A stretch of DNA of 64,000 nt from Arbacia lixula (taxonomy: Eukaryota > Echinodermata > Echinoidea > Arbacioida > Arbaciidae). The DNA lies in contig OZ022581.1 of assembly GCA_963669155.1 (NCBI GenBank), positions 9,357,127-9,421,126 on the forward strand. Direction: 5' to 3'. The translations under genes were made by a program, and so were the position numbers. Numbering within the stretch: the first letter of the stretch is position 1; every line of letters begins with the position of its first letter. Of this stretch, positions 31,914-45,838 are shown one piece after another. A model generated the notes under the pieces. That model saw only the letters and a list, made by a program, of their open reading frames with translations, ran no database searches and was not told the origin of the DNA.

Positions 31914-34900
31914 GTCTGTACGTATGAATAGCATCATCCCACTGGTACCTGGACATCACATTAAAATGAAGCAAATTGTCTGACATTATACACAATTATA
32001 TAAGCTGGCAACATATGTGGACTACTGTACCATGTATGTATAGACAGAAACACACATACACACATACATACACACAATCATACACACACACACAGACACA
32101 CACACGTACATGCGAGCATACATGTACGCACACATACACACAGCCAGAAGCAACTGACATGGTAATTCATCACAATAATGCACAGTAAATTAAAACACAT
32201 GATAGATTCTGTTTAAAAAAACACATCACATTAAAAAGTCAAGTCTTCATGAACTTTGCTACTGTACATGTACAATGTATGTATGTACATAGTTTTCATT
32301 CTGTACAAAATATCAATAGAAATTTGCCAGGCTTCAAATCAATCGTCTCCAAAAAAAGCATGATCAAAATGTATATATATATTTCTATGTACAAATGTGA
32401 TTTTTCTTACAATGTTTCTCATAATGGACAAGCTTGGATCAACTATGGACCCTAGCACGAATCACTGCAGCTCAACATTTAGCTTCTGGCTACAGTTGTA
32501 TAATACACAGCTCATTTACAGGTCAAATCTCAAAATAGCTACATATATCTGCTATGTTCATATCATACAATGTACATTATTTGTCAAATAATGAGCTGTA
32601 AGCAACATTAATCTAATTCCGGGCACACATATTCATTAATCAACAAAATTAAAAAAAAACAATCACGAAATGCATGCATGGCTGTGTGATTACACTTAAG
32701 TTCCACCATTGTACATGTACTGTGCATGTATGTACATGTATCTAGCTTTGCACACCTCGGGTATGTACGGAAAGTCAAAATATAGGTCATGCACGGACGT
32801 CTATCGAGCTTGATAGAGGGAAAGCGTTATGATAATCACAGCATTTTGATTATGTTTGTAACTTCAGAATAAGGGACACTTGCATTCTGGGTATAAGTGG
32901 GTTCTCACATCCACCTGTTCTCTGTGATTCAGTTCTAAATTCCAAATGGTTAGAAATAAAATGCTTTCCGTATGGGACAGTGTACAAGTCGCTATCATTG
33001 CCCCTAAATATTTAAACTCCTTCCAGAAATTAAAAAATACACAAGAAATGAGGGGCAACCTAACCCCCAAATGCAAAAAAAAATCCCCTGTAGAAAAAAT
33101 AAAAGATCCTGTATGAAAGTGTTGGGGGAGGGGGGGATTTCATTGGGCAGAACACACAGTATGTTAGTTTTATGATATTCTGTTTGACAAGTAGCCCCGG
33201 GAAAGATATCCCCCATTACTACAAACTTCAAGTATTCCTTTCAGTCCCCCTTTACTATTTGCAAGCACAAACATTCATCAGTCTGAGAACAGGTATGAAA
33301 TACAGAGACTACTTCCCACAGGTTTGCACAAGCCTCAACTCATGATGCAGCTGGCAAGGCAGGCGCTAGTCTGGTCTTACAGACATATGTTTGCATCAAG
33401 TGTCACAATACTGAATAGGGTCGGTGTCGGCAGACTATGCTTATTACAACTTGGGAGGGGGGGTACAAACGGGGTGCAGCTCAGACTTGGAGCTAGGCTA
33501 GGGTGTGAATGGCTAGGGTGTGGATGACCCTAAGCCACTGAGGGGCACTCAAAACAGAGAGGGGGGACCAACAAGGTCAAAAATAAACCTGCAGCTCAGA
33601 CTTGAAGCTAGCCTACTCCCTGGCCCTAAGCGAATTGAGGGGCACTTGAAGGAAGTGACGGGCCTGTTAATAGCTGCTTAGTGCAGCTATGATGCCTGCT
33701 GGACAGACACACGCAGATTGAATTCTTATAGCGCAAACCCGGCTACCTCGGCACGCACGCATTGCAAGATGGATGGGTGCAGCTTGCTCCCCAATGCACA
33801 TCTACCTCACGTAATTGCTTTATACATTAGGCATCTTGCCGTAACCAGGGATGAGGGAGTAGGGTGCTCCTTACGCCTCTGTTTCCTAAATCCACACTGC
33901 AATATAGATGTTACTCAATACCTCATCTAGCACTCTGTATCGAAGAAATACAGGTTGATTTCACAGCGCTCATGAAAATTAAGTACAATAGGCCAGGCGA
34001 CATTCCAGGTTTATCCTCCGCCTTGCCATTACGTCCTTTCATCTGTACAAAACCTTGGGGAATGAGTTGTCACAAGTTCCCCTTTAATGTGCCAGACAAA
34101 AGGATGTATGTGTATTATTGGTACAAAAATGCCTCAATGATAGAGTTCATATAAACAAGGTATATTCACTGTACAGTGAGAGATGCCATGAGGGCTGTGG
34201 GCGATTTTGCACTTGTAATGCAGAATAGAACCCCTATAAATAACCAAAGTGCCCCTGTGAACAATAATTTTTCCTCATATGGTATAATGCAAAACATGTA
34301 TCAGGGTGTTTTTTAAGGGTATCAGGCATGAAAATGTACCCCCTAAATGTTCTTTTCCCCTATTGATGTACATTATGTGAGTGCTGCTATCAATACTGGG
34401 GGCTCAGACACTGGCAAATATCAACACCTGCACTGATCCTGCTTGGACTAGCAATGTCATGGATGTGAGGGTTGCCGTGGATACGCATCATCATCATCAT
34501 CAGCATCATCTCCCGCAACCCTGGGCTTGTCACTGGGTGGGTTTCCATCAGCAATCCCTACTTCCGCTTTCATCAGTTCAGTATAAATCTAGCCAATTAT
34601 CCAATTATCTAGCCAATTATCCACAATGAGCAACATATTTATCATTACAGTATAAATCATTTGGAATATGACTGTACACTGAGCAGTGCTTCATTTAAAA
34701 TTCTGTTCAATTTATCTTTATGTGCCCATTTATTTGAGTGCTTATATTCCTTGAGATACGGTTGAGACACAGTCCTTTTGTGATTGTAATGTGTGAATGG
34801 CCCACAGGAAGAGCAATGTGCACATTGGAGGATTAAAAGATTAAGTGATTATTCTTGCTTATCATGATTATCATGCCCATTCAAGCGAACACAGCAAACC

Positions 34901-36909
34901 AATGGTTTGAACGTAGATCTTTTGTTATGCAGACCAAAATATTTCAAAGGGTCCCTTTTAAATTTTGTCTGTGTTCTCAACGACCATGTTCATACATGTA
35001 GTTTAACATATCACATTTAAAAGAGGTATAGCCAGGTGGTCTTTCCTTGAAATCAGTTTACAATATATTGATGAAGAGGGATGTCTTTAAACAATATACA
35101 CTTAAGTGACTGGTTGATGCATGTACATGTAGTTTTACCTGTTGCCCATGGTTAGATTTTCTGGCTTTGGGAACCCCTGGTCCAGTTAGGATGTCAAAAT
35201 TTACAGTGAAACTGCAGTAAACATTGTAAGGGATGTGACTTAATTGTGTCCTAAAAGGTATTTGAAGTTTATAGCCTGTTATTTATTGTCTGAAGAGCAG
35301 ATTGGGAGTTCTGCTGCTTGGTATGTGAGTGGATAAGAGCCAGCCCTCATACATGCGGGCCCGGGAAAGAACGGGTTAATATTCTGATCGAGGGATAGAA
35401 TACTTTCAATCATTAAGCCAGTGGAAACAGTCCCTGTGCCCGCCCTGAGTGGCCCAGTGCGACCGCAAACATGAGCTTAGATGGAATTGATTGAGAGAGG
35501 CCCACCTAAGCTGCCAGCGTGCCATAGAGGCTGCCTCCCCTGCTCCGTCTTCACGTACAAGTCCACTCAGCCACAAAATAGCCACCGTTCTAGTTCTCCC
35601 TCCAACCATCCACTACACTGCATCCACTAAGCATCCATGGAAGATGGAACTCATACAGGCATGTACATGTAGTTACTTGTAGTACCATCAACCCAGCACT
35701 GCAATATGCTGTGCTTTTGCTTCCTGTACGTATCTAATGTACATGCTCTGTATACATACAGAAAGAGGGATGCTCTACGCATTGTCTTGTTTACGCAAGT
35801 TAAACAACAACGACAAGAGACAATGATAATGTTTATGATCAGAATTCAGCGCTAGTAATCGTAATCTTCAAAAATGTGCAACTTCCTAAAAATACTGTAT
35901 GTATGATTTGTCTCTGTTTCGCTGATGTTTTTAATTATATTTATTTCAACTGATAATTAGGGTGTCGTTCTCCTTTTAATATGACCTGTCACACTTAAAA
36001 ACAATGACAACACACATTTGGGAAAGTGGGGCTGTGCTATACAATACTTGTCCCCTTTGGCTGTGTTCTATCTGGATTGGTTTTAATATACTTCCTCTCT
36101 CTTGTTAATCAGTAAACAGCACAAGCCTACTGTATGCAATGTATGATAGCAGTCCAATCTATAAAGAGACAGCTGACCCCCAATGATTTATGACCAAAAC
36201 TCAAAGCCAACAGAGAATATTTCCATCAGGACAATTTCAAGGCAATTACTTTCAGTTGGATTCAATTTTCTTCTTCATCCCCAACTTCCCTTTACAATTA
36301 GGCATAATCTGTGCATAATGACAGAAAGCACTGCAAAATTCACCTTGATACTCTAATCAGGAATAAAACAAATTGTGTTTTCTTTATTGTAATAAAATGG
36401 CCTGCACTTCAGCGTTTTTTCTAGTGCCTATATGATTAAAAATATGATGCATGAAAAGGTCATGAATATTTATCATTCTAGACACAGTTTACAATCTCCA
36501 GTAAGATTTCACAGGAAACATTATTAGTAATACTAATTTATTATCTATTCAAACAGTCTCTTATCCACATGAAGATACAAATGTTTTTGTTTCTTTTCTT
36601 CAAATTCATATTAAATGCCTTAAATAGCATCATTTTGTGACCAAAATGATTACTGATAGGTCTTGAAATATTAAAGGAGACCCACAAATAACATTGTGTA
36701 ATTATATTCATATCCGATGTCCATTTATTTAACTAACAGGGCCGGGCTTAGAAGTCTCCTCACATAAGTGTTTACAAATTCAAAATATATCCATAGATAT
36801 CATATCATGAATCAATATCTTATTAGATAAACTTCAAGAATGATGTTCCATACTGATTCATATAGATTATGCAATAATAATACAGTCTAGATTTCAAAAC
36901 TGAATGAAA

Positions 36910-36912
<3 letters not shown>

Positions 36913-36970
<58 letters not shown>

Positions 36971-36980
36971 TGTGTATGTG
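36913..36980. repeat. (TG)n microsatellite
   Basis: About 27 pure TG units followed by imperfect TG. Confidence 0.95.
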
Positions 36981-38305
36981 TGTGTGAGTAGCATGGCTGC
37001 TATATTCGTCCACTTGCAAGGTGATTGAGTAATAACCATACATCATAATGCTTGAGATGTGTATCTACTAATCAGACCATGACTATTACCTGGCGTGCAC
37101 AAGAGCAACCATGGATGCATACAATGCAAACTTGAGCGCTTCAATCAGGCCGTGACCGATAGGTTCGACCAATTGCATTCAATCACGCTCGCCTCCTCCT
37201 CCTCCACTAATAGAAGGCAAAGATTAAACAGGACAAATAAAACTATACTGACTATGTGCATCCTTCTTTCGTACTTTCTAAATATGAAACTGAGCTCATT
37301 AAAAAAGGCATACAATGCATCCAGATGCATTCAACCAATGATGGAATTAGAATTGCAATTCCCATAAAATGGCTATAAAATCTATTATTGTATTTTTGAT
37401 TGGGTTGGTTGTTTGATTGTGCATTCTTCATTCATAGACAGGAAACTTAAGAAAGAAATGTTGTTTGTTTGAAAAGGCAAAACTCTCATGAAAGAGAGCA
37501 TGTTTTCTTCTTCACACACACGCCTTTAAAACAAATACAATTTCTTTTAAATTCTCTCTTTGTGCTATTGCATTCTTTTTGGAAAAGCGAAAACAGTATA
37601 TTGTTTTGGAATGAATACTTTCAAGTCTTGTGAAATAAGTATACTGAAGAACGTCATACAGATATGATTTTTTTCTTCAATTAATTCTTTTACTCAAAGT
37701 AAAGTTTCAAGATCCTACAAGTACAGTGTACCTTTATTCCTTTTCTAAAACTGTCTACATGATATTTTCATGGCATTCATACCAACGTATTATTTATGCT
37801 ATGCTGGTTGTCTGAGTCCAGGGGAAATATTCATAAACATAACTTGCGAGGGCTTCTTCTCATGCATGATGTCATGGAAAGAATACTGTGCCTAGAATGA
37901 TGAATAATCATGACCATTTCATGGATACCATATTTTCAATTATATATGACCTAGAAAAGGCTGAAGTATTATTATAAGTAGTATTATAGATTATTTTTTA
38001 TTGTTTTATTCCTGTGTTGTGCATTAAACCTTACAAGGATTTTTTTCACAAGGGCTGTTTTATTATTCACAAGGACTGTTTCTTGCTCTCTTGGGGCTTT
38101 AGTGCCCTGAGCCCCCAATGTAATATTTGTCACTGCCCTACTGTCAGACATCTTACAAGTACAGGCCTCCAGTCTTTCACCACTGAAACCTACTCTATTG
38201 TTATTGTCGCCAAAAATGTCACACGCGGTCAACTAAATTTGACCCTCTGAACAATGGTCACAGTGCTAGATGGCATGATTCAAACTCCTCATCTGGAACA
38301 CACTA

Positions 38306-38490
38306 TAGGGGTGTCTTCATTAGCCCGATGTAGGCAAAATAGCGAGCTTGTTCTGATCGGGTTAGCTAGCCAAATCACGAACTAGCTAGCTATTTGCGTC
38401 TTTATTAGCCAGATCAGGCCAAATAGCTCGCTATTTGGTCGAGAAAATTTCCCAAGAAATCTTGGGCTAGATGGAGCTAGCTCTTTAATG
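38306..38490 (+). mobile_element. Fragment of TAGGGG-ended DNA element
   Basis: The end TAGGGGTGTCTTCATTAGCC and the following AGCTAGCTATTTGCG / AGCTCGCTATTTGGTCGAG text match, in reverse complement, the right half of the element at 62208-62732. The opposite end was not found here, so this is a truncated copy. Confidence 0.8.
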
Positions 38491-41400
38491 CTCTTTCTGG
38501 GGAAAAGAGGCACTATCAGAGACAGAACTTGATTCTCCACACTTATTCCACACACACACACAATGGGCCTTTTCTATTGTTAAATGAGGTAGAGATAGAT
38601 GATGAGACAGAGCACTTAGCCAATCATTCATGTTGGTTTTCAAGGCAGACAGGCACAATGGGCAGAGGGTTTATGTATTGAACTGAACTCTTCACCTTCA
38701 AAAACATACACAGACTGCAATCAGTATGCGCACCATCATTTGACTGCAGAGAGCATATAATGTACATGTAGATGTACTAGACAGACTGGGTGGCCCATTT
38801 CCAGAGAAGCAGAAGACATGAAATTCAGCAGGAATCAAGAGTATACCTCAACGATCATGTCTATGAAACCTCAGCCATAGCTTCATGAACGTTTTCAGGA
38901 AAAGTGACAAAACTACCATTGTTTATGTTTGAAAACTGAAGCAAGCATTGTCTTCATTCATTATCATATTGTCCCTGTCAGTGCGCGATACGTCGAGCAC
39001 CGCTCCCATTGCACACATGCACTGTGGTGCCGCCCATAGTGCACAGCGGTCTCCAGTCTCTAGGCTATAAGAATCAGGAGTTGCAGACGACCCACCCAAA
39101 ACCTCCTAGAAATATAGCGATTGCTATAATTCTGCTTTGATTCAGTTTCTTCTTCCATGTTTGGGAGAAAAGTCCTGATACAGTATTTTCTTCCATTTTA
39201 CAAGTTTTTTTTTTTACACTTTGTATTCGTTAGACCTGCAAAAGAGACACCTGTCTTTAGCCCATTGCTCACAGTTAGATTTTTGGGGCATTGTGAACCC
39301 AGTCCAGTAATGATGTCAAAATTTGCCATGGAACTGAAGTTGTCATAGGGGTGTGGCTTCACTGCGCCCTACAAGGAATTTTATTCATAGCCTGTCGTTT
39401 ATGGTCCATACAGCAGATTATGTGGGAGTCGTGCTGCTCAGTATATGAGTGGAAAAGGGTAGCTTGTGGCTTGCAAATTCACAGACTCAGTACAAAAACA
39501 GCCTTATGCAAGTAGAACATCAAAAACAAGGATAAACGTTGTGCTGTAATTCAAATCACCACACTACGTAATTACTTAGGTAGTGTGGCAATTCGAATTA
39601 TCACATGACGCAATAATTGAAGTCATGTAGTAATTCGCATTACAACACATGTATATCCATGTTTTTGACGGTCTCCTGCTTTCATAAAACCTGGATCTCG
39701 GTCGGACCTCTTACATCACAGACTGCACATAGCGTGGTACCATGTGCATCTTGGCAAAAGGCTCCTTTCTGGGAAATCTAGATCAACACCTGCATGATTA
39801 TCTTCCTTCCTCTCAGGAGTGTCCTCATAACCTTTGCATATCAAAGCTCTTCACATCTTCTCTCCCCGATTGCTCAGAGGACTGTAGTCATAAGCACTGC
39901 AGATGGTAATCATGGCGCCCTAGCTTCTGTTTTTGTTCTTTAAAGGCTTCCATCATGGAAGGTTTGTTGTGGATTTGGTTTAAATTGCTAGCGAGGGAGC
40001 TTTCCAAAGTCCTGACAAATCTTTATAACAATATCATCCTTTCCATGATCAACTCTTAAATCCGCATTTATCATAATGATTGTATTACTGACTGACTGAG
40101 CATGACACAAAATGTTGCATTACATTTATTAGTAACTGCCAAACAGATGCATGGAATGCAGAAAATAAGACCTTTTCTTGTTCCCTCCTCCTCTTATACA
40201 TGCCGGTAGTTGGCATGATTCCCACAACATCACATACACACAGTCCTTCATTGTTTGTTGGCACATTACAAACAGACAATAGCCCTCACCGCCTTTAATC
40301 CCACAGTAATGGCTCATCCCAATTACAATCTATCGCTGTGTGTGTGTGTCTAGCCCCGGCCTCATGCATACCCGGTGCGCAATTCCCATGGTAACGCATA
40401 CATGGCGGCACCGCTCCGTGACGGTGACGGTATCTCCCCTCGCCGTGGACTTTGTACCGCTTCATGTTAAATAATCGTTGGCTGCTGCGCTGTATTCTGA
40501 TCGCGGGGAGAGAGTACAAGGCGGCTGGTTATATGGGTGTGAGATGAAGGTTGCCGATATCGCCATGTACGTGCGCATGGATGAGATGCCGACAACGCAT
40601 GGCTAGGCAGAGCTCATTTTGTACGATGTTTATCAGATGGGGTCTGTTTAATCTCTGTTCGACATCATCAATGCGGGCAGTGAAATCCCTGAAATGAATT
40701 AACCCTTTTCATGCCCTGTGTCCATGTTTGCAATGATAATGCACTTAGGATCCTAAAGAACAGAATTTCATCTAGCCCCCCCCCCCCAACAAAAAGGTTC
40801 ATGTACATGTCGGTCACTTATCTCAAAGAAAAAATCTGGAATAATATGCAAGATGAGAAAAATCCTCCTGGGCAGAAAAATTGGCTACTTTGTGGGACAT
40901 GTATTTTTCGTTGGTGATGAAATGCAACAATGACACATCTACTGCATGATTTAACATTATGAGAGCTCTCATAAACTAACCTAGTAATAAAATTAGCTTT
41001 CGTACAGAAAGGATCAAATTTGCTATAATCACAGAGACCTATGACAGTGTTGTTTTGTGCATCATTCAGTGAAAAAAAGTATTTCTAATTTGATTTTTAA
41101 TGTATGGAAAAGAGATAAACTGACATTAATAAGAGAGACAGGGAACGTGTCCACTAGACAATCGCTATGACTGTGCCAAGAATACAGTGTGCATATACTG
41201 ACTATTTGGGTATTGTTATTTTGGTTTCTTCTAATGGATGGTGGGACTTAAGTGCATTCACACATGAATTATTCATGCTATAATCATAGACATACACTTC
41301 ATGTACCCTCAACATACATGTTGTACAGAAGGATTAATCTTTGCTTTTCATATTTTCATTTGGTCAGCAAATTTGAGTCGGCAACCCTGGATTTTTTCCT

Positions 41401-44400
41401 TGGCATACATACTTTCATACATACATACACAGCTGCTTCATCCTTCATTAAAAACTGGCTCCTTAAAATGGCAACACGACCCACATAGACCTGCATCCAT
41501 CTGTGCAATGACGTTCTGTTGACACAGCTGCCTCTGTCTTCATGGAAGGTGACTCCTTAAAATGGCAACGCAGCCACGTGCAGCCACCATGCTTCCACGC
41601 ACGAACGCAGAGCAGTCGCGAGTCATCTCTCTATCGGCAGATCCGTTTCAAGTTGATTTATTTCACAAACGATCACCCCTTCCTCACCATTCCGTGCTCC
41701 ACTCCCTATAATTCCTCGCTCCATTTCCCATGATTCCCAGCTCCTTTGACCCATGCCTGCTTCTGCCCGTTCAGCTCCGTAGCTCACAGACAATACACAA
41801 ATGTCTGAGAGGCCATGCTCACTAGTAAATTATTTCAAAAAGGACGGGTTATGCTTTCACAACGCAGGACATCATCTTCTGCAACAACAACAAAATAACG
41901 GTTTCCACGGATGTACAGATAAAATGTCGGTGCCACCTTTCCCTCCATCTCCGGATGATACTGCTGCTCCATAGACGCAGCATCATCTCCGTAGCAACAC
42001 AAACTCAATTGGATAATCCTGATATATATACCGTATCATCCATCTTGGGAGTTCCTTTCTTGTGCACGTCCTCCAATACGGATCTCTCGATTGCAACAAA
42101 AACTTCCATTGTAATGAAGTACTGCTATCCACTTATCAACAACAGTATGACCTGTTTTGTACGGATGAAACCTGCCATTACCTCTCAGCTGACAAATCCA
42201 CAGGTTTTTTATCAAATACATAAGCACTGCTGCGTCTACGCTTTAGCGATAGTTGGCTAACATAAACATTGATGCCTAGATGGAGATGGACCGTGCTGAT
42301 CTGGCTCCATGGTGGCGCTGCGCAGAACCACCAAAATGTCTTTACGTTGGAAGATGGTACGAGTTAAATCACAAAGGCCTCAATTGGATAAACGATGAGT
42401 TGACAAAATCTGCAGAGGAAAAAAAAGGAAAGACGATAATGACATGTGAATATTATTGTTGATGAGATAAAACATTCTACTAATTGATTTTTAACAAAAT
42501 TATCATAAAATAAGAGTAATTATTTAAAGCAACATACATAAATGTTAAAAATAAAAATAAAAGTTTCCAGTTACCCCAGATAATTGAATCTTATTCATAA
42601 AATGAAATGGAACATTTTTTAAAATGAAGCAACTAAGACAACATTTCTTCTTGGGACTTTCATGCTGCTAGTATGCATTTTGTTGAACAAACACCCCCAT
42701 ATTTATAGGGTAGCAGTAACACAATTACACTTAAAATCATAACATTTCTTGGATCTGAATTTTAGACATTGTTGACCTTTGTGGAAATATTAACTGAATT
42801 TTAAATGTGGTATAGCGCATATCCCAAAATGATCTCCTTGCCCTTTACAATGTGATACCATAAATACACATGGATTAAATTATATTATGTAACTACTAAG
42901 GTACCAAATATAGATTGTCATACATGTACCATATTTATCAAGATGTGATATGAGAGAACATGGTTAAAATGCAATCCTCTGGTATAACATAAAAATTCTG
43001 TAATTAATAAAACAAATGTATGAAATAAACTAGTAGTGTGAAATGGGAGTACAATGGTATGAACATGGTCTTTTGTTAAGCAGACAACATTTCAGAGGGT
43101 CCCTTTGAAATTGTATCTGCATAACTAAAGACCATGTTAATAGTGTGAGCTATATGACCTGTGAATTTATATCTTTGACCTTGGTCCTTGACAACAATCT
43201 ATTTGCCCACACCGGCCTCATTTATATGCATGAATGTCAGTTAGTATCAAGACTCTAGGACAGTCGTTTTCTACTCAACATTCCAATTCACCACTAGTAT
43301 AGAATGTCAATAATCCATAGAGAACAGGTACATATTTTTAGGTTTTTCTCTTCTAAATCATATAACACAGACTTAACTAGTACAGGCTCTATATCTACAT
43401 GTAGTCTAGAGGCAAACCAAATGATGTGTCAGATGGCATTAAGGGTTTATGAATGTCAACAAGTACCTACATTGTACTATGTACATGTATAAGTGTGAGA
43501 ATGTGAGGTGACCCCTTTAATACAGGCAGATGTAAAATGCAAAGACATTAGTCAATCCAATATCTAGAGCCGATACCATGATGGCATGTCCCATCCTCAG
43601 AGTGTTTTCTATAGCAACCGTAACTACAGACAACCAATTGTAAAGCCAATCATTTCTTATTTAAACCCATCACATGCCAGGGCCATGGAAATCGAGATTA
43701 CCCATTATCATAACTATGAACTGTAACTACATGTACCACACAAACACCTAATGAGATTTTTAATCGAGGAAATATATACCCATCTTCTCTCTGCCCTAAC
43801 CCATCTATGAACATAACAGATGGAAAACCGAACATACTGTTTCCATAGACAGGGGTGTTTATAGTACAGTGAAACTACATGCAAACTGCTCAGCTCGATT
43901 TATGAGTGGAGTGGTCTTAGGAACAGTACAATGGTCTTTGTACACAGTTTAAACTGTACTCTATTCTACTAAATCTTAGACTTCAGACTGTGATATGGTG
44001 ACTTGCTATCAACTTGGTAGTGACAGATCTCACGTGCGATGGCCATCGCATGCTGCATATTGAAAGCTAAATTGCTATTGATTTGCCAGCCTGACAACCA
44101 TTACCTCACAGGCAAGATAAATAGCTGGCAAACAATGCCTTGGTGTGTCAGCCAGCCATGGCACCCCAGTACCCACAAAGCTCTAGAAATGTCAACACTT
44201 CGCCCTCACAGCTCGCTGTAAATTCCTCTCCATGTTTTGCACATTGTCGTCCATCTATAACCTTTTTATTTGCGCTCATTTTCATGGAGTTGTCATAATA
44301 TACAATGTAAAGCGATGTTTTGTTTGGTCTGCATTTGTGCTTTATTTACAATTTCTTACAGCTATATTTGGAATTCTAACATAATGCCAGTAAACTTTTA

Positions 44401-44727
44401 CCTGTTTCAGAACTAAATTAATTGCCTTCATGTAAGGTGCTCTGCTCCTACATAAAACAAACAAATTCCAAATGTAAGCCAATCTCCAAGTGGATGCCTA
44501 TTCCTTCTAGTCTGTTTCAGCTGCACTTGTGCTTGATATTTTCTTATATTCACATAGGGATTCTATGCCATGTTTCAGAACTAAATTTAACCCTCTCAGT
44601 ATCATACATGCATATATTGTGTAATAAGTCAATAGGATTTTCATTGATTGGTTCTGAGAGGCTTAATACTATGTCCTTCATAAAACAAAGTCCAAATGTA
44701 ACCCATTATGTGTGAAGGTAGATGGAT

Positions 44728-45599
44728 GGCAAGAAGGTAAGAAAGAAGAGGTATGGTGTGGAAAGGATGAGGTTGAGGAAGATGAAGAGGAATGAGAGGA
44801 AGAGTAAGAGAGAGAGGGAAGAGGAAGAGGAGAGAGAAGAGGAAGGGGAGGGAGAAGAGGATGAGGAAAGAGAAGAGGATGAGGAGAGAGAAGAGGAAGA
44901 GGAGAGGAAGAGGAAAGAGAAGAGGAAGAGCAGAGGGAGAGGAGAGTGAAGAGTAAGAGAGAGAAAAAGAAGAGGAAAGAGAAGAGAAAGATGAGACAGA
45001 AGAGGAAGGAGAGAAGAGGAAGAGGAGGCAGAAGAAGCGGAAGAAGAGAGAAGAAGAGAGAGAAGAAGAGAGAAGAGGAAGAGGATGAGAGAGAAGAGGA
45101 GAGAGAAGAGGAAGAGGAGAGGGAGAAAAGAAGAAGAGGAAGAAGAGAGAAGAGGAAGAGAGAGAAGAAGAGAGGCGAGAAGAGGAAGAGGAGAGAGAAG
45201 AGGAAGAGGAGAGGAAGAAAAGAAGAAGAGGAAGAAAAAGAAGAGGAAGAAAAAGACGAGAAAGAGAGAAGATGAAGGGGAGGAGAGAGAAGAGGAAGGA
45301 GAGAGAAGAGGCAGAGGAGAGAGAAGAGGCAGAGGAGAGAGAAGAGGAAGGAGAGAGAGGAAGAGGAGGTGTGAGAAAAGGAAGAGAGGAAAGAGGAAGA
45401 GGAGGAAAGAAAAGAGGAAGAGAAGGAAAGAAAAGAGGAAGAAAAGAAGAGAGAAGAGGAAGAGGAAAGAGGAAATATAGAGGACGAGGAGAGAGAAGAA
45501 GAAGATGAGAGAGAAGAGGAGGAGGAAAGAGAAGGGGAAGAGGAGGAAAGAAAAGAAGAAGTGGAGAAAAAGAACAAGAGAAGGAGAAACGAGAGAGGA
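44728..45599. repeat. ~870-bp polypurine tract (GGAAGA/GAGAGA type)
   Basis: The plus strand is almost purely A/G, built of GAAGAGGAAGAGGAGAGAGA-like words. It ends about 180 bp beyond the ZNRF stop codon in the gene's direction. On the ZNRF sense strand it is polypyrimidine. Long ORFs on both strands (Leu/Ser/Pro-rich or Arg/Glu-rich) have no complexity and are not genes. Confidence 0.96.
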
Positions 45600-45780
45600 T
45601 ACTGTCGGTTGAGGACAGACACAAAAGCATAATCTATGTAATCAGGCTAATAATGATGAAATAGCACGATATGCCGACGGCCTGACAGACATAACGTGAA
45701 GACGGATAACCTTTTATCGCCTCTCAGGTTGAACTCACTTTTTAATTGAGATTCACACACACGCTGCTCATCCACCGCTG

Positions 45781-45838
45781 CTAGTCGTTCGGGTGCTCAG
45801 GACAGGACCGGTTCCTCTCAAACCAACTGTCGATACAG
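45781..45838 (-). CDS. ZNRF1/2: ZNRF last coding exon
   Basis: The 58-nt exon completes Gly and reads CIDSWFERNRSCPEHPND then TAG (45783-45781). It supplies the last zinc-binding Cys residues of the RING. The acceptor is TTTTGCAG on the minus strand above 45838. Ending in PEHP-x-D is typical of ZNRF proteins. Confidence 0.93.

Larger units (their letters stand above)
30501..44727. other. Intergenic DNA between convergent genes, part 2
   Basis: No gene recognised. Noted content: A/T repeat with AATAAAATAT units (31062-31112), (TG)n at 31868-31912 and 36913-36980, CA-rich 32050-32150, an imperfect direct duplication at 33476-33655, fold-backs at 34905-34995, 39538-39648 and 43058-43142, a repeat pair 35131-35345 / 39252-39470, and a fragment of a TAGGGG-ended element at 38306-38490. 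Part of the right side may be 3' UTR of the ZNRF gene; one minus-strand AATAAA lies at 44265-44270. Confidence 0.55.

Noticed and set aside
44641-45630. Two long minus-strand ORFs (314-329 codons, Leu/Ser/Pro-rich) and plus-strand Arg/Glu-rich ORFs
   Set aside because: They are translations of a polypurine/polypyrimidine tract with almost no sequence complexity. No splice context or domain supports coding.
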